Assembly: GCA_947628875.1 (NCBI GenBank)
Contig: CANRBP010000005.1
Coordinates: 1 to 32,434 of the forward strand
Source of the DNA: an uncultured Lachnospira sp.
Lineage (GTDB): Bacteria; Bacillota; Clostridia; Lachnospirales; Lachnospiraceae
Direction: 5' to 3'
DNA length: 32,434 nucleotides
Shown here piece after piece: positions 16,003 to 25,090 of this stretch; within the stretch, counting starts at the first letter, position 1; every line of letters begins with the position of its first letter. The notes beneath the pieces are model-generated. The model was not told where the DNA came from. It saw only the letters and a program-made list of their open reading frames with translations, and ran no database searches. The translations under genes and the position numbers were made by a program.

Positions 16003-17022
16003 TCAGTCATAAGTCTTATCCTGCGGCGTATATGCAATGCCTGCAAAATCAGGATTGCTTACAACGCCCATCAGTCCGCGTACAACGCTCTCAGATGGAT
16101 TTTCAACAATATTGACTGACAGGTTTGTTTCCTGGTTTATAAACTGTTCAAGGTTATTGATATTGGACGTTCCGCCCGACACGTAAATGCCGTTTTTAAT
16201 AATGTCCGCCGCCAGTTCCGGAGGCGTGCGCTCCAGTATCACTTTAATTGAATCCATAATAGAGTGCAGCGGATCAATTATCGCTGAATAAATCACATCT
16301 GACGATATATCAACGCTGACCGGCAGTCCGGAGAGTACGTTGCGTCCGAAACCCGGAGCAAAATGCTCGTCAATCTGGAGCGCGCTTCCCAGATCCTTTT
16401 TCAACCCCTCCGCCGTCTTAGAGCCGATCACAAGATTGTAAACTTTGCGTACATTGCTGATGATATTGTCATCAAGGCGGTTTCCTCCTATCTTGACGGA
16501 CTTGCTGATAACAATGCCGCCGAGAGACAGCACGGAAATCTCAGTAGTCTCCGCGCCGATATTGACGATCATTATGCCGCGTGACTTCGTAACATCAAGG
16601 CCTGCGCCGATGGCGTCAGCAACCGGTTTATCAACAATATAAATATTTTTGGCTTTCACTTTCGAGTCGGCAACCAGTTCATAAAACGCCCTCTTCTCAA
16701 CCTCAGTAACATCAGTCGGCACTGCGATATAAAAGTCTGTATTGCCGGAGAATTTTTTGTCGCCGTTGATCTTGTTAAAAAAGCTGACCAGAAGCGTCTG
16801 CATATGCTCAATATCTGCAATTACGCCAAATTTGACCGGAAAGGAGACAGAAATATTTTCAGGCGCCTTCTCATACATTTCATAAGCTTCATCACCAAAT
16901 GCCAGCAAGTCCTTTTTGTTTGCAATGGCAATAATATTCTTCTCATTTAAAATCTGATCTTTGTCCTTGCAGCACATTTTAAAATTGCTCGTGCCGATAT
17001 CCACGCCGTAAATATTTCCCAT
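16003..17022 (-). CDS. mreB: Rod shape-determining actin homologue MreB
   Basis: A 339-residue bacterial actin that forms membrane-bound filaments and orients wall synthesis. Phosphate-1 (GVDIGTSNFK, residues 6-15), phosphate-2 (MIVNIGAETTEISVLSLGG) and the adenosine segment (GIYVSGGTSNINNLEQFI) are in place. VADAIGAGLDV and the PVKFGVIADIEHMQTLLV stretch also match. It differs in detail from the standard MreB (for example FGVIADIEHM where GVIADFDVTE is usual), so it could be called Mbl/MreBH-like, but adjacency to mreC and mreD supports mreB. AGGAG is nine bases before the ATG. It follows radC by 19 bases. Confidence 0.92.
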   Translation of the reverse strand: MGNIYGVDIGTSNFKMCCKDKDQILNEKNIIAIANKKDLLAFGDEAYEMYEKAPENISVSFPVKFGVIADIEHMQTLLVSFFNKINGDKKFSGNTDFYIAVPTDVTEVEKRAFYELVADSKVKAKNIYIVDKPVADAIGAGLDVTKSRGIMIVNIGAETTEISVLSLGGIVISKSVKIGGNRLDDNIISNVRKVYNLVIGSKTAEGLKKDLGSALQIDEHFAPGFGRNVLSGLPVSVDISSDVIYSAIIDPLHSIMDSIKVILERTPPELAADIIKNGIYVSGGTSNINNLEQFINQETNLSVNIVENPSESVVRGLMGVVSNPDFAGIAYTPQDKTYD

Positions 17023-17041
17023 ATTACCGGACTCCTTTCGT

Positions 17042-17752
17042 TTACATATATTCTTTTTCTTTTAAACTTGTATAACTATTATCACCAATAATAATATGGT
17101 CTATCAGATGAATCCCCAGAAGTTCTCCGGCCTCAAGCACGCGCCGGGTAACAAGGATATCATTTCTGCTTGGCGTCGGATCGCCGCTCGGATGATTATG
17201 GAGCAGTATCACCGATACCGCGCCATACCTCAGCGCTTCTATAAAAACCTCTCTGGGATTAACCAGCGATGCATTAACTGTGCCGACAGACAGCACAGTA
17301 TCGCGCAGCAGGCGGCATTTGCCGTCAAGCAGCACCAGAACCAGATGTTCCTTGTCAAGTGTCCGCAGATCCTGCATATAATATTCAGCGACCGATCCCG
17401 GCGTTGAAAAATCCAGCTTTGCCGCGGCAGTCTGCTTGGCGATTCTTCTGGAAAGCTCGCAGATGCACTGTATCTGCACAGCTTTAACCTTACCCACGCC
17501 TTTTATGCTTAAAAGCTGCGGAACGGCAATGCGTGAAAGTCCGGTAAGATTACCGTTTTGGGCGTCACACAAAGTTAAAATCTTATCTGCCAGCTGTGTG
17601 GCATTCATTCCGGTCGTGCCGGTTCTTAAAATAACGGCCAGCAGCTCCGCATCGCTGAGCGCTGCCGCTGAATGAGCCATACATTTTTCATATGGCCTCA
17701 GCCCGCCGGCGTCACCGACTCCCGGCAGGCAGTCTTTTTGATAATTCATCAT
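17042..17752 (-). CDS. radC: RadC family JAB/MPN-domain protein
   Basis: A 236-residue protein with an N-terminal helix-hairpin-helix region (IKGVGKVKA, residues 83-91) and a C-terminal JAB/MPN metalloprotease-like domain whose metal motif HNHPSGDPTPSRND (185-198) is intact. Despite the name, a role in DNA repair is not established for the family. The first of two adjacent ATG codons has AAGGA five bases upstream. It lies between the DUF4321 gene (32 bases) and mreB (19 bases); radC before mreBCD is a common order in Firmicutes. Confidence 0.95.
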   Translation of the reverse strand: MMNYQKDCLPGVGDAGGLRPYEKCMAHSAAALSDAELLAVILRTGTTGMNATQLADKILTLCDAQNGNLTGLSRIAVPQLLSIKGVGKVKAVQIQCICELSRRIAKQTAAAKLDFSTPGSVAEYYMQDLRTLDKEHLVLVLLDGKCRLLRDTVLSVGTVNASLVNPREVFIEALRYGAVSVILLHNHPSGDPTPSRNDILVTRRVLEAGELLGIHLIDHIIIGDNSYTSLKEKEYM

Positions 17753-17784
17753 CTCTGTCCTTTCCGGACAGGCAGATCGGAGAT

Positions 17785-18057
17785 TTAAATAAATTTGTAA
17801 ATAACAACCGCAAGAATCACGCCAATAATGCTTGCGATAGTGATTTTAATCTGCAATGCGAAGGTGACGACAAGAATGCCCAAATCAAGAACGAGCGCAT
17901 TTCCTGCATTGTTTATCCCGAACGTATTGCCGTAGGACAGCCATGACAGCCCCGGAACTTTAGCTGTCATCTCGGAGATGAGTCCCCCGAAAACAATGCC
18001 GATAAGGATAAAAAGCAGCAGCAGCCAGCCGTTCTTATATTTAGAAATATTACTCAT
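17785..18057 (-). CDS. DUF4321 domain-containing membrane protein
   Basis: A 90-residue protein with two clear membrane segments (about 10-30 and 56-88). I recognise DUF4321 by the WLLLLFILIGIVFGGLISE opening, LSWLSYGNTFGI in the middle and the LDLGILVVTFALQIKI / VILAVVIYKFI end. The function is unknown. Clostridia often keep it beside radC and the mre genes, so an envelope role is plausible. It is the first gene after the promoter at 18139-18111 and therefore heads the shape and division array. The ribosome binding site is a GGAG eight bases or fewer before the ATG. Confidence 0.85.
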   Translation of the reverse strand: MSNISKYKNGWLLLLFILIGIVFGGLISEMTAKVPGLSWLSYGNTFGINNAGNALVLDLGILVVTFALQIKITIASIIGVILAVVIYKFI

Positions 18058-18110
18058 ATAACTCCATTTCCGCCTTCACGGCTTTTCATTTACAAATTAA
18101 ACCAAGCTAA

Positions 18111-18139
18111 ATTATAGCACACCAATATCTAATTGTATA
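18111..18139 (-). promoter_or_regulatory. Promoter for the DUF4321-radC-mreBCD-PBP2-min array
   Basis: On the minus strand TATACA (18139-18134), a 17-base spacer and TATAAT (18116-18111) are present, with TG one base before the -10 (an extended -10). Transcription would start about 45 bases before the DUF4321 gene. A TTGACA (18155-18150) overlaps the ynbB stop but has no -10 at the right distance. It is the best-formed promoter in the window and fits as the start of the downstream operon. Confidence 0.6.
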
Positions 18140-18151
18140 GAAAGTTTTTTG

Positions 18152-19441
18152 TCAAAGTTTGACTAATCCTTCCTCATAAAGTTTTTGCAGGCTCATCATA
18201 ATGCCAAACTTGGCATGGTACCATGTAAGGCCGCCCTGGAAAAATACGGAATACGGCGGTTTCATTGGGCCATCGGCGCTCAGTTCTATAGATGAACCCT
18301 GCACGAATGCTCCGGCCGCCATGATCACATCTGAATCATATCCCGGCATTGCCCATGGTTCAGGCGTCACAAAGCTGTCAACCGGCGCGGCCGCCTGTAT
18401 GCCGCGGCAGAATGCGCATAATGCCTCGGGCGTCCCGAGTTCGACTGCCTGAATAATGTCATAGCGCGGCTCAGTTCCGTTCGGAATCACCCTGAATCCA
18501 AGCTTTTCATAGATATTTGCGGCAAAAACTGCGCCTTTTAACGCGCCGGCAACAACTGTCGGGGCAAGAAAAAGTCCCTGGTAAAAGCTCTGGTTTACGC
18601 CAAGCGTAGCGCCTACCTCTTTTCCAAGGCCGGGTGACGACAGCCTGTATGCGGCCTGCTCGATATACTCCTCCCTGCCTGCGATATAACCGCCGCAAGG
18701 CGCCAGTCCGCCGCCGGGATTTTTTATGAGCGACCCGACTACCATGTCGGCGCCGGCCTCTGACGGCTCATGCAGTTCTACAAACTCGCCATAGCAGTTA
18801 TCGACCATGCATATAACGTCCGGCTTGATTTTTTTGATAAAAGATATAAGTTCACCTATCTTAGCTACCGAGAGCGTCGGCCGCTGCGCATATCCCTTGG
18901 AGCGCTGAATAGTGGCAAGCTTGGTATGGCTGTTGATGGCCTTTTGTATCAGCTCATAATCAAAACTGCCGTCCGGCAGAAGATCTACCTGCCGGTAATT
19001 GATGCCGAACTCTGCCAGGCTTCCCTTGGAAGGACGCAGCCCGATGATCTCATCCATCGTGTCATAAGGCTTGCCTGCCGGTGAGAGAAGTTCATCACCC
19101 GGCCTCAGATTGGCTGACAGCGCAACATTCAATGCATGGGTGCCGCAGGTGATCTGCGGGCGCACCAGCGCCGACTCTGTTTTAAAAATATCAGCATACA
19201 CTCTCTCAAGCGTATCCCTGCCGTCATCATTGTAGCCGTAGCCGCTGCTGCCTTTCATATGCATTTCAGCAACCCTGTTTTTCTGCATGGCGCTGACCAC
19301 TTTCATCTGGTTATATTCAGCGGTTTCATCTATATTTTCAAAGCGTTCGCGAAGTCCTGCCAGTATCTCCTCGCAAAAACCGTACACGCGCCTGTCAATA
19401 TGCAGCTGTCCGCAATAAATATCACTGATATGTTCCTTCAT
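18152..19441 (-). CDS. ynbB: YnbB/aluminium-resistance type PLP-dependent lyase family
   Basis: A 429-residue fold-type I PLP enzyme of the family annotated as methionine gamma-lyase-like or aluminium resistance protein. The substrate is not known with confidence. PLP-site landmarks are an Asp in ICMVDNCYGEF (Asp214) and the Schiff-base Lys240 in GSLIKNPGGGLAPCGGY. The cofactor-phosphate segment is QITCGTHALNVAL and the family stretch GSSGYGYNDDGRDTLERVYA is complete. I start at the ATG at 19441, with GGAG six bases upstream, rather than the ATG at 19453 that contains that site. It follows miaA by 53 bases. In Bacillus and many Clostridia hfq sits between these two genes; it does not here. 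No terminator is seen before the next promoter. Confidence 0.9.
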   Translation of the reverse strand: MKEHISDIYCGQLHIDRRVYGFCEEILAGLRERFENIDETAEYNQMKVVSAMQKNRVAEMHMKGSSGYGYNDDGRDTLERVYADIFKTESALVRPQITCGTHALNVALSANLRPGDELLSPAGKPYDTMDEIIGLRPSKGSLAEFGINYRQVDLLPDGSFDYELIQKAINSHTKLATIQRSKGYAQRPTLSVAKIGELISFIKKIKPDVICMVDNCYGEFVELHEPSEAGADMVVGSLIKNPGGGLAPCGGYIAGREEYIEQAAYRLSSPGLGKEVGATLGVNQSFYQGLFLAPTVVAGALKGAVFAANIYEKLGFRVIPNGTEPRYDIIQAVELGTPEALCAFCRGIQAAAPVDSFVTPEPWAMPGYDSDVIMAAGAFVQGSSIELSADGPMKPPYSVFFQGGLTWYHAKFGIMMSLQKLYEEGLVKL

Positions 19442-19494
19442 GATAGTCTCCATTTCTGTTATATTTCTGTTATGCCTGCGAGATGGCGTCAGTG

Positions 19495-20448
19495 TCAGAT
19501 TATTCCTTTTTCCCTGATCTGCGAGATCATAGCCTCAAGCATTTCATCTTGAGAATCGTGATGATCAGCATAATTTATCCATATAACTGATTTTTCCCGT
19601 TTAAACCATGTAATCTGCCTCTTTGCAAAGTTTCTTGTATGCTGGCTGATAAGCTCCTTTGCACGTTCGAGGCTGTAACTGCCGTCAAAATATCCAAACA
19701 GCTCCTTATATCCGATGCCCTGCATCGAAGTCATGCCGGGTTTGAGTCCTGCCGCCAGCAGCCCTCGCATCTCTTCTTCAAACCCCTGCGAAAACATTTC
19801 GTCCACGCGCCGGTTTATGCGCTCATAAAGGCGGCTGCGCTCATCATTCAGCACAAAATATACAAAACGGTAAGGCGATGTTTTTTCGCGCTGGCATTCA
19901 TTGTGCTCCGATATAGGCGTTCCCGTCTGATAATAGTATTCCAGCGCCCTGGCCACTCTCTTGACATTATTGTGATGTATCCTGCCTGCCGCTTCCGGAT
20001 CAACAGCCGCGAGCTGCGCGTGCAGGTACTCCGGCCCTTTTTCCCGTGCAAGCGCATAAAAACGCTCCCTGTATTCTTCTTCATTATCCAAAGTAAAATC
20101 AATATCATACAGGACAGACTGAATATAAAAGCCGGTGCCTCCCACAATCATAGGAATGCGGCCATGGCTGTATATTTCCCGTATCGCCTGTTTGGCCAGC
20201 TGCTGAAATTTTACAACATTAAACGGCTCTGATGGCTCAAGGCAGTCAACAAGGTAATGACGCACGCCGCACATCTGTTCCGGCCGTATCTTTGCCGTGC
20301 CAATATCCATATGCTTGTAGACCTGCATGGAATCAGCACTGATTATTTCTGCTCCTGCTGCCTGCGCAAGGCGCACGGACAATTCAGTTTTTCCAACTGC
20401 CGTAGGGCCTGTCAGTATGATTAAAGGTTTCTGCTCCGTCATGCTCAC
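19495..20448 (-). CDS. miaA: tRNA dimethylallyltransferase
   Basis: A 317-residue enzyme that transfers the dimethylallyl group to N6 of A37 in tRNAs reading UNN codons. The P-loop GPTAVGKT (14-21), ISADSMQVYKHMDIGTAK, the HYLVDCLEPSEPFNVVKFQ stretch, VGGTGFYIQ and the C-terminal QHTRNFAKRQITWFK all match. The frame starts with GTG overlapping the mutL stop by four bases (GTGA); an ATG two codons later (20442) is also possible, since AAGGA lies four bases before the GTG and ten before the ATG. Translation coupling to mutL is likely. MiaB, which adds the next modification to the same base, is encoded in the same region. Confidence 0.95.
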   Translation of the reverse strand: MSMTEQKPLIILTGPTAVGKTELSVRLAQAAGAEIISADSMQVYKHMDIGTAKIRPEQMCGVRHYLVDCLEPSEPFNVVKFQQLAKQAIREIYSHGRIPMIVGGTGFYIQSVLYDIDFTLDNEEEYRERFYALAREKGPEYLHAQLAAVDPEAAGRIHHNNVKRVARALEYYYQTGTPISEHNECQREKTSPYRFVYFVLNDERSRLYERINRRVDEMFSQGFEEEMRGLLAAGLKPGMTSMQGIGYKELFGYFDGSYSLERAKELISQHTRNFAKRQITWFKREKSVIWINYADHHDSQDEMLEAMISQIREKGII

Positions 20449-22370
20449 ACGATCCTTTTAAATTTTTTCTCTATCTCATATTTTGACATCATTATAAGCG
20501 TAGGCCTGCCATGCGGACAGTTATACGGGTTTTCGGCCTGCATAAGCTGTTCCATAAGCGCCTGAGCCTCAGCCAGCGACATTGCATGGTTGCCTTTGAC
20601 GGCGGCCTTGCATGAAATTGACGCCGCTTTTTCGGTGATGCGCTCCATATTTCCCTTATGGTTTTCGGTCAAGCCGTCAAGCAGATCGATCAGGAGCTGC
20701 CGGTAATCTGTCTCTGGAAGGCCTGCCGGAACGCCTGTCATTTTGTATGTGCCTGCGCCAAACGGCTCGATCTCATATCCAAGGCGTTTGAACGCATCAA
20801 GGTTTTCTTCCAGTACTTGAGCTTCCGCCTGCCTTAATTCTATGACCACAGGCAAAAGCAGCATCTGCGTATCAATATTTTGTTCTTCAAGTTTTTTCAT
20901 AAGCCGCTCATAAAGTATTTTTTCATGGGCAGCATGCTGATCCATTATATAAAATTTATCTTCATGCTCGATCAGCCAATATGTTGCAAAGAGCTGGCCT
21001 ATTATCCGGTACGACTGCCTGCCTTTTTCTGAAATAAGCGGAGTGTCAAGCAGGGAAAGCTGCTGTGCGGCCTCCTTTCTGGCATACATTGATGCTGCAT
21101 TGTCTTCCGAAGCCATCTGTGCTGAACGCACGGCCTCAAAAGGCTCAGGCAGGCGGATATCCGTTTTTTCCTGCGTATGCCGCGAAAACTGTTCAAACTG
21201 TTTAAACTGCGCAAACTGTTCAGGCTGAACAGTTTGAACAGTTTGTGCAGTTTGAACAGTTGTTTTTTTATCAGAATCCTCGCGCATGAAAGCCGTTTCG
21301 CGGCCGTATGTTTTGCGTGCAGCCTCTGTACTTCGCAGCTGCTGCCCGTTTTTGTCGGCTTCCAGGCTCACATGCGATGCAAGATCGCTGTTTTTAAGCG
21401 CCTCGCGCAGTGCTTCCTGTACGTAATGGACTACAAAATCATTCCTGGAAAAGCGTATCTCCATTTTTGCCGGATGGACATTGACATCGATCATTGACGG
21501 ATCCATCTTAAAATGGAGGACAGTGAACGGATAATTGTGCGGCATCATGCGGCCTTTGTAGGCATCTTCTATGGCTTTAGTTATAATTCCGCTCTTTATA
21601 TACCTGCCGTTAATAAAGTAATTTTCACAGGAACGGTTGCCGCGGCACACAGACGGCTTTGCGATAAAGCCTGATATTTCAATGTCCTGCGTCCTTCCGC
21701 TGACCTCTATCAGATTTGCCGTGATTTCGCGGCCGTAAATATTATAAATAATATCTTTCAGGTTCATATTGCCTGATGTGTGAAGCCTGTTCTGGTTGTT
21801 GCTTATAAAACGGAATGAAATGTCAGGGTGCGATAGCGCCAGATGCTCTACAAGCGCATTGACATACCCTCCCTCAGTCGCCGCCGTCTTTAAAAATTTC
21901 CGCCGCACAGGCGTATTATAAAACAGGTTCCTGACCAGAAATGTCGTCCCGTCAGGCGCGCCGACTTCATCAAACGACTTTTCCTCACCGCCTTCAATGC
22001 AGTAACGTGAACCTGTAAGGCTGTCCTGCGTCTTTGTTATCAGCTCAACCTGAGCCACTGATGCGATGCTTGAGAGCGCCTCGCCCCTGAATCCCAGGGA
22101 CGAGACTGTAAATAAATCCTCAATTGATTTTATCTTGCTTGTCGAGTGACGCAGGAATGCCGTGCTTATCTCGTCTTTGCTGATTCCGCAGCCGTTGTCG
22201 GTAACGCGTATAAGTGAAATGCCGCCGTCCTTTATCTCGACCGTTATCGCTGTTGCTCCGGCGTCAACGGCATTTTCCACCAGTTCCTTTACAACGGAGG
22301 AAGGACGTTCAACGACTTCGCCTGCGGCAATTTTATTAATAGTATCCTGATCAAGAAGCTGTATTGCCAT
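20445..22370 (-). CDS. mutL: DNA mismatch repair protein MutL
   Basis: A 641-residue mismatch repair ATPase and endonuclease. The GHKL ATPase domain is complete (ELVENAVDAGA, DNGCGI, GFRGEALSSIASV; about residues 1-330). The C-terminal domain carries the endonuclease motif DQHAAHEKILYE and the metal-site CPHGRPT, so this is a nicking MutL as in Bacteria without MutH. The linker contains a Gln-every-third-residue tract (about 370-395) coded by a striking inverted array of 9-base units. The ATG has AAGGAGG 11 bases upstream. It follows mutS by 21 bases and overlaps miaA by four. Confidence 0.97.
   Translation of the reverse strand: MAIQLLDQDTINKIAAGEVVERPSSVVKELVENAVDAGATAITVEIKDGGISLIRVTDNGCGISKDEISTAFLRHSTSKIKSIEDLFTVSSLGFRGEALSSIASVAQVELITKTQDSLTGSRYCIEGGEEKSFDEVGAPDGTTFLVRNLFYNTPVRRKFLKTAATEGGYVNALVEHLALSHPDISFRFISNNQNRLHTSGNMNLKDIIYNIYGREITANLIEVSGRTQDIEISGFIAKPSVCRGNRSCENYFINGRYIKSGIITKAIEDAYKGRMMPHNYPFTVLHFKMDPSMIDVNVHPAKMEIRFSRNDFVVHYVQEALREALKNSDLASHVSLEADKNGQQLRSTEAARKTYGRETAFMREDSDKKTTVQTAQTVQTVQPEQFAQFKQFEQFSRHTQEKTDIRLPEPFEAVRSAQMASEDNAASMYARKEAAQQLSLLDTPLISEKGRQSYRIIGQLFATYWLIEHEDKFYIMDQHAAHEKILYERLMKKLEEQNIDTQMLLLPVVIELRQAEAQVLEENLDAFKRLGYEIEPFGAGTYKMTGVPAGLPETDYRQLLIDLLDGLTENHKGNMERITEKAASISCKAAVKGNHAMSLAEAQALMEQLMQAENPYNCPHGRPTLIMMSKYEIEKKFKRIV
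21187..21261. repeat. Inverted array of 9-base units inside mutL (two 37-base arms)
   Basis: Arms 21187-21223 and 21225-21261 pair in 32 of 37 positions around a single central base. On the coding strand the tract is eight 9-base units: four like ACTGTTCAA, then four like TTTGAACAG, which is the same unit inverted and shifted. The phase keeps every third residue Gln. It lies in the non-conserved linker. It could fold as a long hairpin in DNA or mRNA, and it looks like a repeat-expansion product. Confidence 0.85.
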
Positions 22371-22391
22371 GACCGCACTGCCCTCCTTTGC

Positions 22392-25055
22392 CTATTGGCC
22401 CTGCCATCTGTTTTTGATCCTGCCCTGCAGCTTATAAAGCGTATTGAGTGCATCGACAGGCGTCATCATGCTTATATCCATTTCGCGTATTTCCGAGATG
22501 ATGTCGTCATCACGCACCGTATCAAACAGCGACATCTGCCTCACTTCCAGTTCATTCACCTTTTTGTATGATGCATCAATATTTTTGACCTTTTTGGAAT
22601 ATTGAGCTATATCCTTTGCTTTCTGTGAAATGTCGGCATCGCTGAGCTGAACGACCAGCTGTCTGGCACGTTCGAGAACAGCGTCCGGTACGCCCGCAAG
22701 CTTGGCCACTTGTATGCCGTAACTTTTATCCGCCCCGCCTTTAACAATTTTGCGGAGGAATACAATATCATCTCCGCGCTCCTTGACCGCAATGCAGTAA
22801 TTATTTACGCCTGCAAGCGTGCCTTCCAGCTCGGTCAGTTCATGGTAGTGTGTTGCAAATAATGTTTTTGCGCCCAGTATTTTGGGGTTTACAATATGCT
22901 CAACTACAGCCCAGGCAATGCTGAGGCCGTCAAACGTGCTTGTTCCGCGGCCGATCTCGTCCAGTATCAACAGGCTTTTTGACGTTGCGTTTCTCAAAAT
23001 ATTTGCGACCTCCGTCATCTCGACCATAAATGTGGACTGGCCGGAGGCAAGATCATCAGATGCGCCTACCCTTGTAAAAATACGGTCAACTATGCCAATC
23101 ACGGCCGATGATGCCGGGACAAATGAGCCGATCTGCGCCATCAGCACGATAAGCGCCGACTGGCGCATATATGTAGATTTTCCAGCCATATTTGGCCCGG
23201 TTATGATTGAAAAACGGCTTCCGGCATTGTCGAGGTAGGTATCATTTGCGACAAACATTCCGTTATCCAGCATTTTTTCAACAACCGGGTGGCGCCCGTC
23301 TTTAATATTTATAACTCCCTTTTCGTTTATTTTCGGGCAGACGTAATTATTCTGCTGAGCAACAAGGGAAAGGCTGGCAAACACGTCAACCATCGCAATT
23401 ACCTTTGCGGTTGCCTGTATCCTTGCGGCTTCTGCGGCAACCTTTTCGCGCACATTGCAAAACAGCTCGTATTCAAGGCTGACAAGCTTGTCGTCTGCGC
23501 CAAGTATGACATCTTCAAGGTGCTTCAGCTCCTCAGTCATATAGCGTTCAGAGTTTGTAAGCGTCTGTTTGCGTATCCACGAATCCGGCACCATGGACTG
23601 GTATGACTTGGTTACTTCGAGATAATATCCAAAAACCTTGTTGTACTTTATGCGCAGGTTGCGTATGCCTGTATTCTGGCGTTCACGCTCCTCAAGCTGT
23701 GCCAGCCATTCTTTTCCCTCCGTCTTTGCCCTGCGCAGTTCATCGACCTCGCTTGAAAAACCTTCGCGTATTATGCCGCCCTCATGCACCATGACCGGCG
23801 GTTCTTCAATAATAGCTGAGTCCACAAGCGCAAAAATATCCGGAAGCACATCAAATTTTTCATAATATTGTTTAAGAAGCGGGCTTTTTAATTGCCCGAT
23901 TATTCTTTTAATATGCGGCAGCATTTCCAGAGAATTGCGGAAAGCGAGCAGATCGCGCGGATTTGCTGATTTGCAGCTTATCTTTGTAATCAGGCGCTCG
24001 AGATCGTAGACTGAATGCAGGTATTCCCTAAGTTCTTCCCTGTCAATCGCATGCTCGTTTAATTCCCCTACCGTCTCCTGCCGCCTGCATATTTCCTCCC
24101 TGTCGATCAGAGGCTGCTCAATGATTGTCCGCAGCGCGCGCGCTCCCATCGCTGTCTGTGTTTTGTCAAGCACCCAAAGAAGCGAACCGCGTTTTTGTTT
24201 TTCGCGCATTGTTTCCACAAGCTCGAGATTACGCCTTGACGAGCTGTCTATTAACATATATTTGCCCGTTGCATATGGCGTCAGGGTAACAATATGCTCA
24301 ATCGCAATTTTCTGTGTTTCATAAAGATAAATCATAAGCGCGCCGGCCGCCAGTATTCCGGTCGTATAGCCTTTGAGTCCAAGCCCGTCCAGTGAAGCGA
24401 GTTTAAAATGTTCCAGCAGCCTGCTGCGGCATGTATCTTCATGAAAATACCAGTTATCCAGCGTGTACATGGATATGCCCAGCTTTTCACTGACCGGTTT
24501 TAAATCAATCCCGCTCATGGCGAAATATTCATTTGTGATTATCTCAGACGGCACAAATTTGTTGATCTCATCAAGCAATTCGCTGCCGTTTTCCAGCTCC
24601 GTCACCAGATAATCACCTGTTGAAAAATCCGCAAGCGACAGTCCGATATTATCACCCAGGTAAACAATGCTCATCAGGTAATTATTTTTGGTTTCGTCCA
24701 GCGCCTGTGAATTTAAGTTTGTCCCCGGCGTTACAACGCGGATAACTTCGCGTTTCACTATGCCGCGCGCATTATGTGGATCTTCAACCTGCTCACAGAT
24801 AGCTACCTTGTGGCCGTTCGCAACTAGGCGGTTTATATATGACTCAGCCGCATGGTAAGGCACGCCGCACATCGGAGCGCGTTCCGCCTGTCCGCAGTCT
24901 TTTCCTGTAAGTGTCAGTTCAAGCTCCTTTGACGCTTCAACAGCATCATCAAAAAACATTTCATAAAAATCGCCAAGCCTGTAAAACAGGATACAGTCCT
25001 TATATTCCTGCTTAGTTGACAGATAATGCTGCATCATTGGTGAATATTCCGCCAT
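22392..25055 (-). CDS. mutS: DNA mismatch repair protein MutS
   Basis: An 887-residue mismatch sensor. The mismatch-probing Phe-Tyr-Glu motif is at 30-32 (LGDFYEMFFDD). The core and lever follow, then the ATPase with Walker A GPNMAGKS (620-627), a mismatch-repair signature DEIGRGTSTFDG (699-710) and the FATHYHELTELE segment. The length and all domains fit the MutS1 type. I start at the ATG at 25055, with GGAGG five bases upstream; the ATG at 25067 overlaps that site. It lies 69 bases after miaB, and the gap holds a set of TAGTTTA repeats around a possible extended -10 box, so mutS-mutL may have their own promoter. Confidence 0.97.
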   Translation of the reverse strand: MAEYSPMMQHYLSTKQEYKDCILFYRLGDFYEMFFDDAVEASKELELTLTGKDCGQAERAPMCGVPYHAAESYINRLVANGHKVAICEQVEDPHNARGIVKREVIRVVTPGTNLNSQALDETKNNYLMSIVYLGDNIGLSLADFSTGDYLVTELENGSELLDEINKFVPSEIITNEYFAMSGIDLKPVSEKLGISMYTLDNWYFHEDTCRSRLLEHFKLASLDGLGLKGYTTGILAAGALMIYLYETQKIAIEHIVTLTPYATGKYMLIDSSSRRNLELVETMREKQKRGSLLWVLDKTQTAMGARALRTIIEQPLIDREEICRRQETVGELNEHAIDREELREYLHSVYDLERLITKISCKSANPRDLLAFRNSLEMLPHIKRIIGQLKSPLLKQYYEKFDVLPDIFALVDSAIIEEPPVMVHEGGIIREGFSSEVDELRRAKTEGKEWLAQLEERERQNTGIRNLRIKYNKVFGYYLEVTKSYQSMVPDSWIRKQTLTNSERYMTEELKHLEDVILGADDKLVSLEYELFCNVREKVAAEAARIQATAKVIAMVDVFASLSLVAQQNNYVCPKINEKGVINIKDGRHPVVEKMLDNGMFVANDTYLDNAGSRFSIITGPNMAGKSTYMRQSALIVLMAQIGSFVPASSAVIGIVDRIFTRVGASDDLASGQSTFMVEMTEVANILRNATSKSLLILDEIGRGTSTFDGLSIAWAVVEHIVNPKILGAKTLFATHYHELTELEGTLAGVNNYCIAVKERGDDIVFLRKIVKGGADKSYGIQVAKLAGVPDAVLERARQLVVQLSDADISQKAKDIAQYSKKVKNIDASYKKVNELEVRQMSLFDTVRDDDIISEIREMDISMMTPVDALNTLYKLQGRIKNRWQGQ

Positions 25056-25090
25056 TGTTTCCTCCATAAATAAATCGCGCTGTTTTTTCG

